Positions 39,904 through 47,495 of a stretch of DNA of 64,000 bases are shown here, piece after piece. Positions within the stretch are counted from its first letter, which is position 1. Every line of letters starts with the position of its first letter. Source of the DNA: Candidatus Avelusimicrobium pullarium (lineage in GTDB: Bacteria > Elusimicrobiota > Elusimicrobia > Elusimicrobiales > Elusimicrobiaceae); contig CALUTQ010000001.1 of NCBI GenBank assembly GCA_944323745.1, positions 672,863-736,862 on the forward strand, in the 5' to 3' direction. Position numbers and translations under genes: made by a program. The notes beneath the pieces are model-generated. The model was not told the origin of the DNA. It worked only from the letters and a program-made list of their open reading frames with translations, and did not search any database.

Positions 39904-40395
39904 TTACAATATTTTGCACGTAGGCTCACCTTTATTTCGCATTAGTTCGCGGTAAAGCTGCGTGACGGACTTGCCTAACTTGGGGTGAATAAAGTCGGGC
40001 AGCAAATAGCTTAACGGTTTTAATACAAACTCCCTTTCGTGCAGGCGCGGATGCGGCACAAAAAGCATTGCCTCGTCGTCAAAAATCACTTGGTCGTCGT
40101 AAAACAGGATGTCCAAATCAATGGTGCGGGGGCCGTTTCTAAAGGTTTTTACGCGGCCGAGTTTTTCTTCCAGCTGTTTGAGTTTACGCAGCAAATCGGC
40201 CGGTTTATAAGGGGTGGAGAGCAACACAACCGTATTTACAAAATCGGGCTGGGCGTCATAGCCTTCCGGTTTGGACAAAATATAGGGCGCCACCTCTTTT
40301 ACGTGTCCCAAGGCGGCCAGTTCGGCAACGGCTTTATCTAGGTTTTGTTTCGGGTTGCCCAGGTTGCTTCCGATTCCCAGCACGGCCAGCGGCAT
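39904..40395 (-). CDS. folK: 6-hydroxymethyl-7,8-dihydropterin pyrophosphokinase
   Basis: 163 residues with GIGSNLGNPKQNL, FVNTVVLL, FRNGPRTIDLDILFYDD and PHPRLHEREFVLKPL, all HPPK signatures including the two magnesium aspartates in DLDI. It pyrophosphorylates the pterin before FolP joins it to p-aminobenzoate. It is the last gene of the minus-strand operon; its ATG overlaps the PTPS-like stop by 1 bp (TAATG). Confidence 0.95.
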   Translation of the reverse strand: MPLAVLGIGSNLGNPKQNLDKAVAELAALGHVKEVAPYILSKPEGYDAQPDFVNTVVLLSTPYKPADLLRKLKQLEEKLGRVKTFRNGPRTIDLDILFYDDQVIFDDEAMLFVPHPRLHEREFVLKPLSYLLPDFIHPKLGKSVTQLYRELMRNKGEPTCKIL

Positions 40396-40745
40396 TATTC
40401 TTCCCCTCGGTATTCCACCCAGCGGTCTTCGGCTTCGGCTACTTTGACGCTGTAGAGTTTGGGCATTTTGGCCTTAATGCGGTCATAGAGCCAAATGGCC
40501 AACGATTCCGCCGTCGGGAAAGGCAAAAAGGTGGTCAGGTCGGAGCCGTCCAACATTTTTTCCAGTTCATTTTTAAACATTTGGCCAATTTGGCGGAAAT
40601 CAATTAAAAAGCGTTCTTCGTTAATATCGCCGTAAAAAGTGGCTTCATAGCGGAACAGGTGTTTGTGCAAAGGCTCGGCCAGCGTGCCGTCGTGGCTGTG
40701 AAGGGCCGTAAAAGAACCGGCCTGTGTTAAATATACTTTACTCAT
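40395..40745 (-). CDS. PTPS/QueD-family protein, PTPS-III-like
   Basis: 116 residues from the ATG at 40745 with GGAGG upstream. The family zinc histidines are His16 (ALHSHDG), His27 and His29 (PLHKH). The catalytic Cys of QueD is absent (Ala23) while the next residue is Glu24. Retained Glu with lost Cys is the mark described for PTPS-III enzymes, which turn dihydroneopterin triphosphate straight into 6-hydroxymethyl-dihydropterin and so replace FolB. It sits between folP and folK in an operon that has folE but no folB, as that role predicts. The true QueD is encoded separately at 42.7 kb. A second zinc-enzyme role cannot be excluded. Confidence 0.78.
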   Translation of the reverse strand: MSKVYLTQAGSFTALHSHDGTLAEPLHKHLFRYEATFYGDINEERFLIDFRQIGQMFKNELEKMLDGSDLTTFLPFPTAESLAIWLYDRIKAKMPKLYSVKVAEAEDRWVEYRGEE

Positions 40746-41536
40746 ACGTTTTCCTCCAGTTCTAAAAAGAAATTGACGACTTTTTTGGTTTCCCGCACGT
40801 CGTGTACGCGCAAAATATCGGCCCCGGCGGCCAAAGCGGCAAAATTGGCGCAAAGGGTTTGGGTTTTGCGTTTGGGGGGCTTTTCGCCCGGTTGGCTTAA
40901 AAATTTTTTATGCGAAAGGCCGATTAAAAGCCGCACCCCCATATTAGTAAAAAAATCGGCGTGGGCCAAGAGTTTATAATTTTGTTCCCGCGTTTTGGCA
41001 AAGCCGAAGCCGGGGTCAATAATAATTTGCTCTTTGCTTAGTCCGCAGTGCAGGGCTTGGCTGATTTTGTCTGAGAGAAAATCGCGTATTTCCTGCAGGA
41101 TGTCGTCGTATTGAGTCATCGTCTGCATTGTTTGCGGCGTGCCGCGGCTGTGCATAATGACGATTTGGGCGTTAAAATCCTTAACCAGTTTAAACATTTC
41201 CGGATCCGGCGTACCGCTGACGTCGTTAATAATGTTGACGCCTGCTTTAAGCCCTTCCAGTGCGACGGGTATTTTAAAGGTATCTTGCGAAATAAGCGCC
41301 TTGGGCCAGCGGGCTCTGGCCTGCTTGAGCAGCTCCAGCGTGCGGGCCAGTTCTTCTTCGGCGCTGACGGGGGTGGCGCCGGGGCGGGTGGACTCGCCGC
41401 CGATATCCAAAATATCGGCCCCGTCCTCTATATGCTGGGCGCATTTGGCGAGCAGCTTGTCTAGATTATTCTGCGGATCACCGTCGTAAAAAGAGTCGGG
41501 CGTCGCATTGACTATGCCCATAATTTGTTTGGTCAT
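40742..41536 (-). CDS. folP: Dihydropteroate synthase
   Basis: 264 residues. MGIVNATPDSFYDG, DIGGESTRPGA, SQDTFK, NIINDVSG, DPGFGFAKT and a final RVHDV block match the TIM-barrel family fully. It condenses the pterin pyrophosphate with p-aminobenzoate. The end overlaps the start of the PTPS-like gene by 4 bp (ATGA), so the two are translationally coupled, which supports a shared pathway. It starts 6 nt after folE. Confidence 0.96.
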   Translation of the reverse strand: MTKQIMGIVNATPDSFYDGDPQNNLDKLLAKCAQHIEDGADILDIGGESTRPGATPVSAEEELARTLELLKQARARWPKALISQDTFKIPVALEGLKAGVNIINDVSGTPDPEMFKLVKDFNAQIVIMHSRGTPQTMQTMTQYDDILQEIRDFLSDKISQALHCGLSKEQIIIDPGFGFAKTREQNYKLLAHADFFTNMGVRLLIGLSHKKFLSQPGEKPPKRKTQTLCANFAALAAGADILRVHDVRETKKVVNFFLELEENV

Positions 41537-41542
41537 AGGCGT

Positions 41543-42163
41543 TTATTTAATCATTTCCAAAAATTCGTTGCGCACTTCCATCTTTTTAAATGCGCCGCGT
41601 ATGGCGCTGGTGACCATAACGGCATTATGCTTTTCAATGCCGCGCGAGCTGATGCACATATGTTTGGCCTTGCACACCACCATTACGCCGTAAGGCTGCA
41701 GGGTTTCCATTAAGCTGTCGGCAATTTGGGCGACCAGCTTTTCCTGTATTTGCAGGCGGCGGGCAAACACTTCCACCAAACGCGCCAGTTTGGAGATGCC
41801 CAGCACGCGGCCTTTGGGCAAATACCCAATGCTGATAGAGCCGAAAAACGGCTGCAGGTGGTGTTCGCAGGTGGAGTAAAACTCAATATCTTTAAGCACC
41901 ACCATTTCTTCGCAGGAGCCTTCGGTAAACGTTTTGAGCACGTCCTGCGGGCGCATTTTGTATCCGCCGAAAAGCTTGTCCCAGCTGCGCACGATGCGGG
42001 CGGGGGTTTCCAGCAGGCCTTCGCGGGTGGGGTCGTCGCCGATATAACTTAAAATTTCACGCAGGTTTTGCAATACCTTTTCTTTGCTTACCGTATGTTT
42101 GCCATTTTGTGCGTTTGCAGGCTTAGCCTTAGAAACGGATTTTGTTTGATTATTTTTACGCAT
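41543..42163 (-). CDS. folE: GTP cyclohydrolase I (FolE1)
   Basis: 206 residues. The core begins DDPTREGLLETPARIVRSW and includes the zinc site STCEHHLQPF with the later KHMCISSRGI cysteine, plus GRVLGISKLARLV. It opens GTP to dihydroneopterin triphosphate, the common precursor of folate and of the queuosine branch, and both branches are encoded in this operon. The first 26 residues are Lys/Asn-rich and overlap the end of queE by 76 bp; an in-frame stop lies just upstream of the ATG, so this long overlap is genuine. Confidence 0.96.
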   Translation of the reverse strand: MRKNNQTKSVSKAKPANAQNGKHTVSKEKVLQNLREILSYIGDDPTREGLLETPARIVRSWDKLFGGYKMRPQDVLKTFTEGSCEEMVVLKDIEFYSTCEHHLQPFFGSISIGYLPKGRVLGISKLARLVEVFARRLQIQEKLVAQIADSLMETLQPYGVMVVCKAKHMCISSRGIEKHNAVMVTSAIRGAFKKMEVRNEFLEMIK

Positions 42164-42681
42164 AAATCAATGTTCTCCTGTTTATTGCTTTGGGGTTGCA
42201 GGCAAACGACGGTTTTTTCGTTTGCGTATTGAAAGTATTTTTGCAAATCGTTCAAATCGGTGTCTTGCCCGACGACTATTTTTATGGCGTGGGCTTTTTT
42301 AAGCATTTGTGCGCTGACGTATTTTTTGGGGGAAATAACCAAAAAATCAATGTCGGATACGTCGGCGTCCTGTGCGCCGTTGCTTTCCATATGAATGCAC
42401 CAGCCGCGATTTTTGAGCAAACGGGCCAACGGGGCAAAGTTTTGCTCGGTCGGTTCGCCGCCGGTGATAATGACGTTGCGGCAAGGGTATTTTTCCAGCT
42501 CGGCGGCAATTTCTTCGTTCGTCATTTCTTTGCCGGTTTGCGCGGCGTATTTTGTGTCACAGAAAGGGCAGTTCATACGGCAGCCGGCCAAACGCAAAAA
42601 TACCGCCGGCATACCGGTATGGGGGCCTTCGCCTTGCAGAGAATAAAAAATTTCATTTACCTTCAAACACGGCTGCGGCAT
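42088..42681 (-). CDS. queE: 7-carboxy-7-deazaguanine synthase (radical SAM)
   Basis: 197 residues from the ATG at 42681 (GGGAG upstream). NEIFYSLQGEGPHTGMPAVFLRLAGC is the family start; CRMNCPFCDTKY supplies the CxxxCxxC cluster ligands; ITGGEPTEQ follows. It makes CDG from the QueD product on the way to preQ0 and queuosine. It overlaps queD upstream by 29 bp and folE downstream by 76 bp. QueC and later enzymes are not in this window. Confidence 0.94.
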   Translation of the reverse strand: MPQPCLKVNEIFYSLQGEGPHTGMPAVFLRLAGCRMNCPFCDTKYAAQTGKEMTNEEIAAELEKYPCRNVIITGGEPTEQNFAPLARLLKNRGWCIHMESNGAQDADVSDIDFLVISPKKYVSAQMLKKAHAIKIVVGQDTDLNDLQKYFQYANEKTVVCLQPQSNKQENIDLCVKIIKQNPFLRLSLQTHKMANIR

Positions 42682-43000
42682 TTTCGTTCTCCCACACTTC
42701 AATCGTCTTTAGCGTCAGCCCCGACGGCTTTAACGCCTCGGTCACTTTGGCAAACAAGTACGGGGCCAAATTTTCGGCGGTCGGGTTTTCCAGCAAATCG
42801 TTTAGATAGCGATGGTCGGGCAATTGATCGTCCAAAAGTTTTTTGAGTTTTTTAAAATCAGCCACCATACCGTCGGCCTGTACGGGGCCTTCCAGTAAAA
42901 AGACCACCTTCCAGGTATGCCCGTGCAGGTTATAGCAGGGGCCGTCGTAATGGGGCAGGCGATGTGCGGCGCTGAATTTGCGGATAATTTTTAGCAGCAT
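42653..43000 (-). CDS. queD: 6-carboxy-tetrahydropterin synthase QueD
   Basis: 115 residues. KFSAAHRLPHYDGPCYNLHGHTWKV shows the zinc histidines His13, His26 and His28 and the catalytic Cys22, so this is a classic PTPS-I/QueD. The late PTAENLAPYLF and a Glu in VWENENAAAV complete the site. It converts dihydroneopterin triphosphate to 6-carboxytetrahydropterin. It overlaps queE and follows the DUF1189-like gene by 2 nt. Confidence 0.93.
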   Translation of the reverse strand: MLLKIIRKFSAAHRLPHYDGPCYNLHGHTWKVVFLLEGPVQADGMVADFKKLKKLLDDQLPDHRYLNDLLENPTAENLAPYLFAKVTEALKPSGLTLKTIEVWENENAAAVFEGK

Positions 43001-43002
43001 AG

Positions 43003-43746
43003 TTATTTTGACTCCTGAGAAAAAAAGTTAAAAATTTGCTGAATGTAAATCATAAACAAAATAAACAAACCAAACAAAAACAGCGGCACGCCCCACAGCA
43101 AGTTAACCAGCCATAACGTTAAAGACGGCCCTTGCAACAGCACCGCCCAACGTACAATGACGGGCAACGGCAGAAACACGCGTTTAAAACCGGCCCACAG
43201 ATACAGCAGCGACCCTGCCAGACAAAAAGAAAATAATAAATATAAGCCCAATGCAAAAAAGGAGCCGAAGAAGGCCGCCGTTTGCAGCACACTGCGGATA
43301 ACCGGTTGATACTCTTGCAGTTTTTGCGGGGTTAGCTGCACATTAAATTGTTTGGGGATAATTTGGCTTTGCACGCCGGTGCCGGAGAGCATATAAATTT
43401 TATTGCCGGTTACAAAGGCCATTATGCGTTTTTGCAAAAAGGTGTCTTGTGAAGGAGGGGTTTGGGCCTGCGCGTCAAAAACGGCTGTAAAATCGGTGCC
43501 CGGAACGGCTACCGTAACGGGTTTTTCCGGTGCGGTAAGCGTGCCCTGCACAAACGTTACGGACGGAAAATTTTTAATTAAGACGGGCAGTTTGTTGTGC
43601 AGCTCTACGGCAAACCATACGTTAAAGACCAATGTCCCCAATAACAGCAGATAGAGAGCAAATAAAGCGGTTTTCCACCGGCCCAGCGTACGCAGGCGGT
43701 GATAGGCGGAAAACGAAAAAACAGACTGGAAATATAATGAAATCAT
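43003..43746 (-). CDS. DUF1189-like membrane protein
   Basis: 247 residues. One membrane helix near residues 26-48, a periplasmic domain of about 110 residues, then three or four helices at the C-terminus (FFGSFFALGLYLLFSFCL, LLWGVPLFLFGLFILFM). The topology and the N-terminal block FQSVFSFSAYHRLRTLGRWKTAL fit DUF1189-type proteins, whose role is unclear. It is the first gene of the queD-queE-folE-folP-PTPS-folK operon, perhaps only by position. A TATACT lies 12 nt before the ATG, implying a very short leader. Confidence 0.65.
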   Translation of the reverse strand: MISLYFQSVFSFSAYHRLRTLGRWKTALFALYLLLLGTLVFNVWFAVELHNKLPVLIKNFPSVTFVQGTLTAPEKPVTVAVPGTDFTAVFDAQAQTPPSQDTFLQKRIMAFVTGNKIYMLSGTGVQSQIIPKQFNVQLTPQKLQEYQPVIRSVLQTAAFFGSFFALGLYLLFSFCLAGSLLYLWAGFKRVFLPLPVIVRWAVLLQGPSLTLWLVNLLWGVPLFLFGLFILFMIYIQQIFNFFSQESK

Positions 43747-43799
43747 ATTTATACTAATAGTATATAAAAATGTATGCGCCAACGGTTAGCAGAATGAGC

Positions 43800-43828
43800 T
43801 TGACCTGGCGGCAGTTATTTGATACATT
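43800..43828 (+). promoter_or_regulatory. Pilin-type promoter before the Cys-rich exported protein
   Basis: TTGACC (43800-43805), 17-bp spacer ending TTTGA, TACATT (43823-43828). The -10 part, TTTGATACATTTT, matches the pilin promoters, but there is no T12 tract and the transcript would have a leader of about 30 nt. Confidence 0.55.
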
Positions 43829-43865
43829 TTTTGTGTGTAATTATAAGCTGTAAAGGGGCTTTTAT

Positions 43866-45176
43866 ATGAAAAAATTATGGTATATCCTTCCGGGGCTGTG
43901 TTTTTTGGCGTCCTGGTCCGTGGCGGAAACAATAGAGTCCGTTACGTTTAACCCCGCACGTTTGGGCCGCTATGAAAGTTTAAAGGTGTCTGACACGCTG
44001 ACCACCAAGGGTGGCATCAATGCCCAAAGCGTGACGGTGCAGTCTGCCGGTACGGTGGATATAGATAACTCCGGCAATTATCAGGCGGACAGCGTGGATG
44101 TGATGGGCAAGATTTCTATGCCTTCTACCCGTTTTGTTACTCCGAATTTGGAAAGCAAAGGAACGGCGTCTTTTGTTAACAAAAGCAGCAGTGCTTCTTC
44201 GGAAATCGCTGATTTGAACGCGGCTGTGCGCTTGAAGGCCAATGTGCTTAAACTGGGGACGACGGTGGTTTCCGGCGCCAGTGCCATTGATTATGACGGC
44301 GACAGTGCCAGCGGGCTGACGTTAGGTAACAATAAGATTCCTGTGCCGGCTTCTTCCTGCACCAATTTGCAGTGGGTCAGCCGTGTAGCCGATGACGGCA
44401 ACGCGTATAAAGTGCTGGCCTTCGGTTCGTGCGGAGTTGAGGAAGAAGACGATTGTACTACGTTATATGGCCCTTGGAGGCCGGGACTTGCTACTATGAG
44501 AGATACTTGTAACGGAGATTCGGTTAATCCTTTTTCGTGCACTGATGCCCCACGTAATCAAACGACGAGTTGTATTGATGTCTCTGGCGGAGGACAAACA
44601 TCGGGGGGTACTTCTGTTTCTGAAGGGAGTGTTACAGAAGTAACTTCTACTACAGAAGATACTTGTAATGGAGACAGAATCTCAAAGTATACAGGAACAC
44701 CATATGCTTCTTGTGTTGATGTGTATGCGGATGCTTCACAGTCTGTTTTGCGAGAGGGACAGTTATTTCCCGCCAATTGCCGTTATGGTTGTGTGTATAA
44801 TGCACCTTCTGCCCTCGGGACTGATTTTGAGGTTGCTCAGAGATATGGGATACAGACATTCTGTTTGCGATATGTGGCCAATTCTTATCCTTCTTGTGCA
44901 GGCTGTTTAAACAGGCTGGAAGCAGGCGCTCTGAAATATCCATATACTTGTATTGTAAGATATTATGCGCGGCAACTGTCTGCTACTACTAGCAGCGGTG
45001 CAACACATAGACTTGTTAGGTGCTGCGGCAATGAAACCTCCGGTGGGACGGATCAGGGCACAGGTGAAGTTTCGTATGGCGGCGGCGGTGGTGGTATAGC
45101 TGACGATGATACCAACGAAGACCAACTGTATCATACTTGGATAGACCCAAAGGAAGAATATAAGCCGTTGCCTTAA
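43866..45176 (+). CDS. Exported modular Cys-rich surface protein (chimeric)
   Basis: 436 residues. A signal peptide ends near SVA (residue 20). Residues 25-130 consist of short strand-turn units (GGINAQSVTVQSAGTVDID and similar), like a beta-helix or fibre shaft. Residues 195-400 are rich in Cys (about 17) and hold two related units that begin RDTCNGDS and EDTCNGDR. A Gly-rich stretch and a charged tail ending EEYKPLP follow. The segment from about 44450 to 45010 is more AT-rich than its flanks and uses AGA for Arg where neighbours use CGN, which suggests a swapped-in module. Surface adhesion or pilus-tip role is conceivable; I do not recognise the family. Confidence 0.7.
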   Translation: MKKLWYILPGLCFLASWSVAETIESVTFNPARLGRYESLKVSDTLTTKGGINAQSVTVQSAGTVDIDNSGNYQADSVDVMGKISMPSTRFVTPNLESKGTASFVNKSSSASSEIADLNAAVRLKANVLKLGTTVVSGASAIDYDGDSASGLTLGNNKIPVPASSCTNLQWVSRVADDGNAYKVLAFGSCGVEEEDDCTTLYGPWRPGLATMRDTCNGDSVNPFSCTDAPRNQTTSCIDVSGGGQTSGGTSVSEGSVTEVTSTTEDTCNGDRISKYTGTPYASCVDVYADASQSVLREGQLFPANCRYGCVYNAPSALGTDFEVAQRYGIQTFCLRYVANSYPSCAGCLNRLEAGALKYPYTCIVRYYARQLSATTSSGATHRLVRCCGNETSGGTDQGTGEVSYGGGGGGIADDDTNEDQLYHTWIDPKEEYKPLP

Positions 45177-45191
45177 CGGTAAATTGAGTTT

Positions 45192-45229
45192 AAAAGAACC
45201 CCGCGTGCTTAAGCGCGGGGTTCTTTTTT
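45192..45229 (+). terminator. Terminator after the Cys-rich exported protein gene
   Basis: AAAGAACCCCGCG pairs with CGCGGGGTTCTTT around a short loop, followed by TTT. Confidence 0.9.
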
Positions 45230-45403
45230 GTGGGAGAAGAAATAGCGCAATCAAAATATTTTTCTCCGGCGCGCAACGTGGCGTGCGGCAAAATGGCGGT
45301 GGGGCCGAAGGAACAACTAAAACGGAAGGATAAAAACGAAAAACGTTGCGGCGTTTTGCACGGGGCAAGTGTTCCGCCGTAGGCTTAAAGACGGCATATT
45401 TAC

Positions 45404-45415
45404 TAAAATATATAT
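45404..45415 (+). promoter_or_regulatory. Leaderless promoter of the MFS gene
   Basis: TAAAAT, 6 nt (ATATAT), ATG. No Shine-Dalgarno site. Confidence 0.45.
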
Positions 45416-46663
45416 ATGAACCAAGTGCGCCGCGCGATGATTTCTTTGTCCGTAGCCAACGGGCTTTTGTTGTTTGGCTACGGTCTTTCTTTGCCTTTTT
45501 TTACGGTTTATTTAATCAGCCAAAAAGGCCTTTCCGCCGCTATGGCGGGGCTGGTTATTGCCCTTTCGGCTTTTAGCCGCAGTTTTGCCAGCGCATTAGC
45601 GGGGGAACTGTCCGATGCGTTCGGTCGCAAAAACATTATGCTTTGGGGGCTGGCACTGGAAGTGGTGGCGATGCTGGCCTTGGGCCTGTGCATAGAATAT
45701 CAAACACAGACGGGCTGGTTGCTGTTGTGGTATTTTTTGACTACATTCTTGGGGGCGGCTTTCCGGCCGGCTTCCAATGCTTGGGTGACGGACAATACCA
45801 CCCCTAAACAGCGGGTGGAAGCGTTTGGCATTATTCGGGTGGGCGTCAATTTGGGCTGGGCGCTGGGGCCTGCCGCCGGCGGTTTTTTGGTGCGTTTTTC
45901 TTACAGTTATGCCTTTTATCTGACGGCGTTGGCTTACGCGTTGACGGTGTGGTACGTAAACCGTATTTTAAAAGATGACAACCCCGCATCCAAAGCCAAT
46001 AAAAGGCGCCCCCAGTTTGTGGCGTTGGTGACCTCTTTAAAGGATAAACGGTTGGCCAAGCTGTGTTTGTATGTGCTGCTGATTACGGCGGTGAACTCGC
46101 AGCTGGTGGTAGGGCTTTCGGTACATTGCAACACCTATTTGCATATGCCGGAATATTATATCGGTTGGTTTTTTACCATCAACGGCTTGGCCGTGGTCTT
46201 TTTGCAGTATCACGCCAGCCGCCTGATGCAGCGTATGCGCCTTTCGTCTGCTATGCTGATCGGATGTCTGCTGTACGCGCTGGGATACGGCTCCGTGGGG
46301 TTTTTTGGCAGTTTCACGCCGATTGCTTTTGGCGTGTTGCTGGCAGCATTGGGGGAGTTGATTGTTTCCCCCGGGGAGCAGACGCTGGCTTCCAATATTG
46401 CTTCTTCCCAAACGCGCGGACGGTATTTAGGACTGATTATGGTGTTTTACAATATGGGGTCTTCGCTGGGATTTTTTGCCGCGGGCTGGCTGGGCCAATA
46501 TGTGGCGCCCGTTTTCTTGCCCGGTCCGTGGCTGATTATCGGGGTCGTGGCGTTGGCGGCGGGAATCGGTTTTTATGGTTTGCGTAAAGATTTGACGGAC
46601 GAACAGGACGGAAAATTCACCGCGCCCATTCCCATTAAAAAAGACACCGTTACCCTGCATTAA
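45416..46663 (+). CDS. MFS transporter, probable drug exporter
   Basis: 415 residues, 12 predicted membrane helices. The loop between helices 2 and 3 carries GELSDAFGRKNIM, the MFS motif A. The segment GVNLGWALGPAAGGFL in helix 5 resembles motif C of antiporters, which favours export. Closest overall in character to MdtH/YitG-like drug carriers. The central cytoplasmic loop is charged (KDDNPASKANKRRPQ). Before it lies a 239-nt stretch with a terminator and no other gene. Substrate is unknown. Confidence 0.87.
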   Translation: MNQVRRAMISLSVANGLLLFGYGLSLPFFTVYLISQKGLSAAMAGLVIALSAFSRSFASALAGELSDAFGRKNIMLWGLALEVVAMLALGLCIEYQTQTGWLLLWYFLTTFLGAAFRPASNAWVTDNTTPKQRVEAFGIIRVGVNLGWALGPAAGGFLVRFSYSYAFYLTALAYALTVWYVNRILKDDNPASKANKRRPQFVALVTSLKDKRLAKLCLYVLLITAVNSQLVVGLSVHCNTYLHMPEYYIGWFFTINGLAVVFLQYHASRLMQRMRLSSAMLIGCLLYALGYGSVGFFGSFTPIAFGVLLAALGELIVSPGEQTLASNIASSQTRGRYLGLIMVFYNMGSSLGFFAAGWLGQYVAPVFLPGPWLIIGVVALAAGIGFYGLRKDLTDEQDGKFTAPIPIKKDTVTLH

Positions 46664-46720
46664 AGGGGCGCTTTGCGCAAAAGACGTTATTTTTATTACT
46701 ATTAATAAAAAGGAGTAATT

Positions 46721-46939
46721 ATGAGAGGAATTGTATTTACCATATTGACGTTGGCCGTAGGCGGTTTAATTGCCTTGGGGCTGGAATGGCTGGCCGCTTT
46801 CTTGCCGGCGCAAATGGCCGGGGCTTTTAACCGCGTTTATCCCATCGGCATTCATCCGCTGTCTTTGCATATCAGCATTTGCGGGGCTATCGGTTTGGTG
46901 CTGGGCTATTTGATTATTTCCAAATTCGTGCGCAAATAA
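46721..46939 (+). CDS. Small membrane protein, DUF4321-like
   Basis: 72 residues with two membrane helices (VFTILTLAVGGLIALGLEWL and ISICGAIGLVLGYLII). The pattern of a glycine-rich first helix, a short loop and GxxLGYLxxxK at the end resembles DUF4321 proteins, which in Clostridia are also found next to maf. AAGGAG lies 5 nt before the ATG. The maf gene starts 1 nt after its stop. Function unknown. Confidence 0.65.
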   Translation: MRGIVFTILTLAVGGLIALGLEWLAAFLPAQMAGAFNRVYPIGIHPLSLHISICGAIGLVLGYLIISKFVRK

Positions 46940-46940
46940 T

Positions 46941-47495
46941 ATGAAACTGGTGCTGGCTTCCCATTCTCCGCGGCGTATAGAACTACTTAAAGAAATGGGG
47001 AAAAATTTTACTGTTTGCCCTGCCGTTTCTCCCGAGCAGACCAAATATAAGCGTCCTCATTTAAAAGTGGCCGATTTGTCGTTTAAAAAAGCGTTGGAAA
47101 TTGCTTATAAATATCCCGACGCGGTGGTCATCGGGGCTGATACGCTGGTGTTCTGTAAAGGCCAAGTAATCGGCAAACCCAAAAACGAAAAAGACGCCCT
47201 GCGCATTTTAAAACTGCTTAACGGTGCCTGGCAGACGGTGTTTACGGGCGTGACGCTGATTTGTCTGAAAGACAAAAAAGTAGCCCGCGCCGTGGAGCGT
47301 ACCCGCTGCAAAGCCCGCACCCTGCCGCTTAGCCAGCTTAAAGAAATGGCCGGCAAACATTTAGACAAGGCCGGTGCTTACGCCGTGCAGGATAAAGATG
47401 ACCGGTTTATACAGACCATACGCGGCAGCCGCAGCAATGTGGTGGGCTTTCCGGTGGAGCTGTTTACCCAAATGCTTAAGGAGTTTGAAAAATGA
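46941..47495 (+). CDS. maf: Maf-type nucleoside triphosphate pyrophosphatase
   Basis: 184 residues. LVLASHSPRRIELLKEMG at the start, ADTLVFCKGQVIGKPKNEKDA (catalytic Asp), HLDKAGAYAVQDKDDRFI and GSRSNVVGFPVE are the family signatures. It hydrolyses non-standard or modified nucleoside triphosphates such as dTTP/UTP analogues, linked to cell division control in some species. The KAGAYAVQ block marks the dTTP/UTPase branch. It overlaps trxB by 4 bp. Confidence 0.94.
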   Translation: MKLVLASHSPRRIELLKEMGKNFTVCPAVSPEQTKYKRPHLKVADLSFKKALEIAYKYPDAVVIGADTLVFCKGQVIGKPKNEKDALRILKLLNGAWQTVFTGVTLICLKDKKVARAVERTRCKARTLPLSQLKEMAGKHLDKAGAYAVQDKDDRFIQTIRGSRSNVVGFPVELFTQMLKEFEK

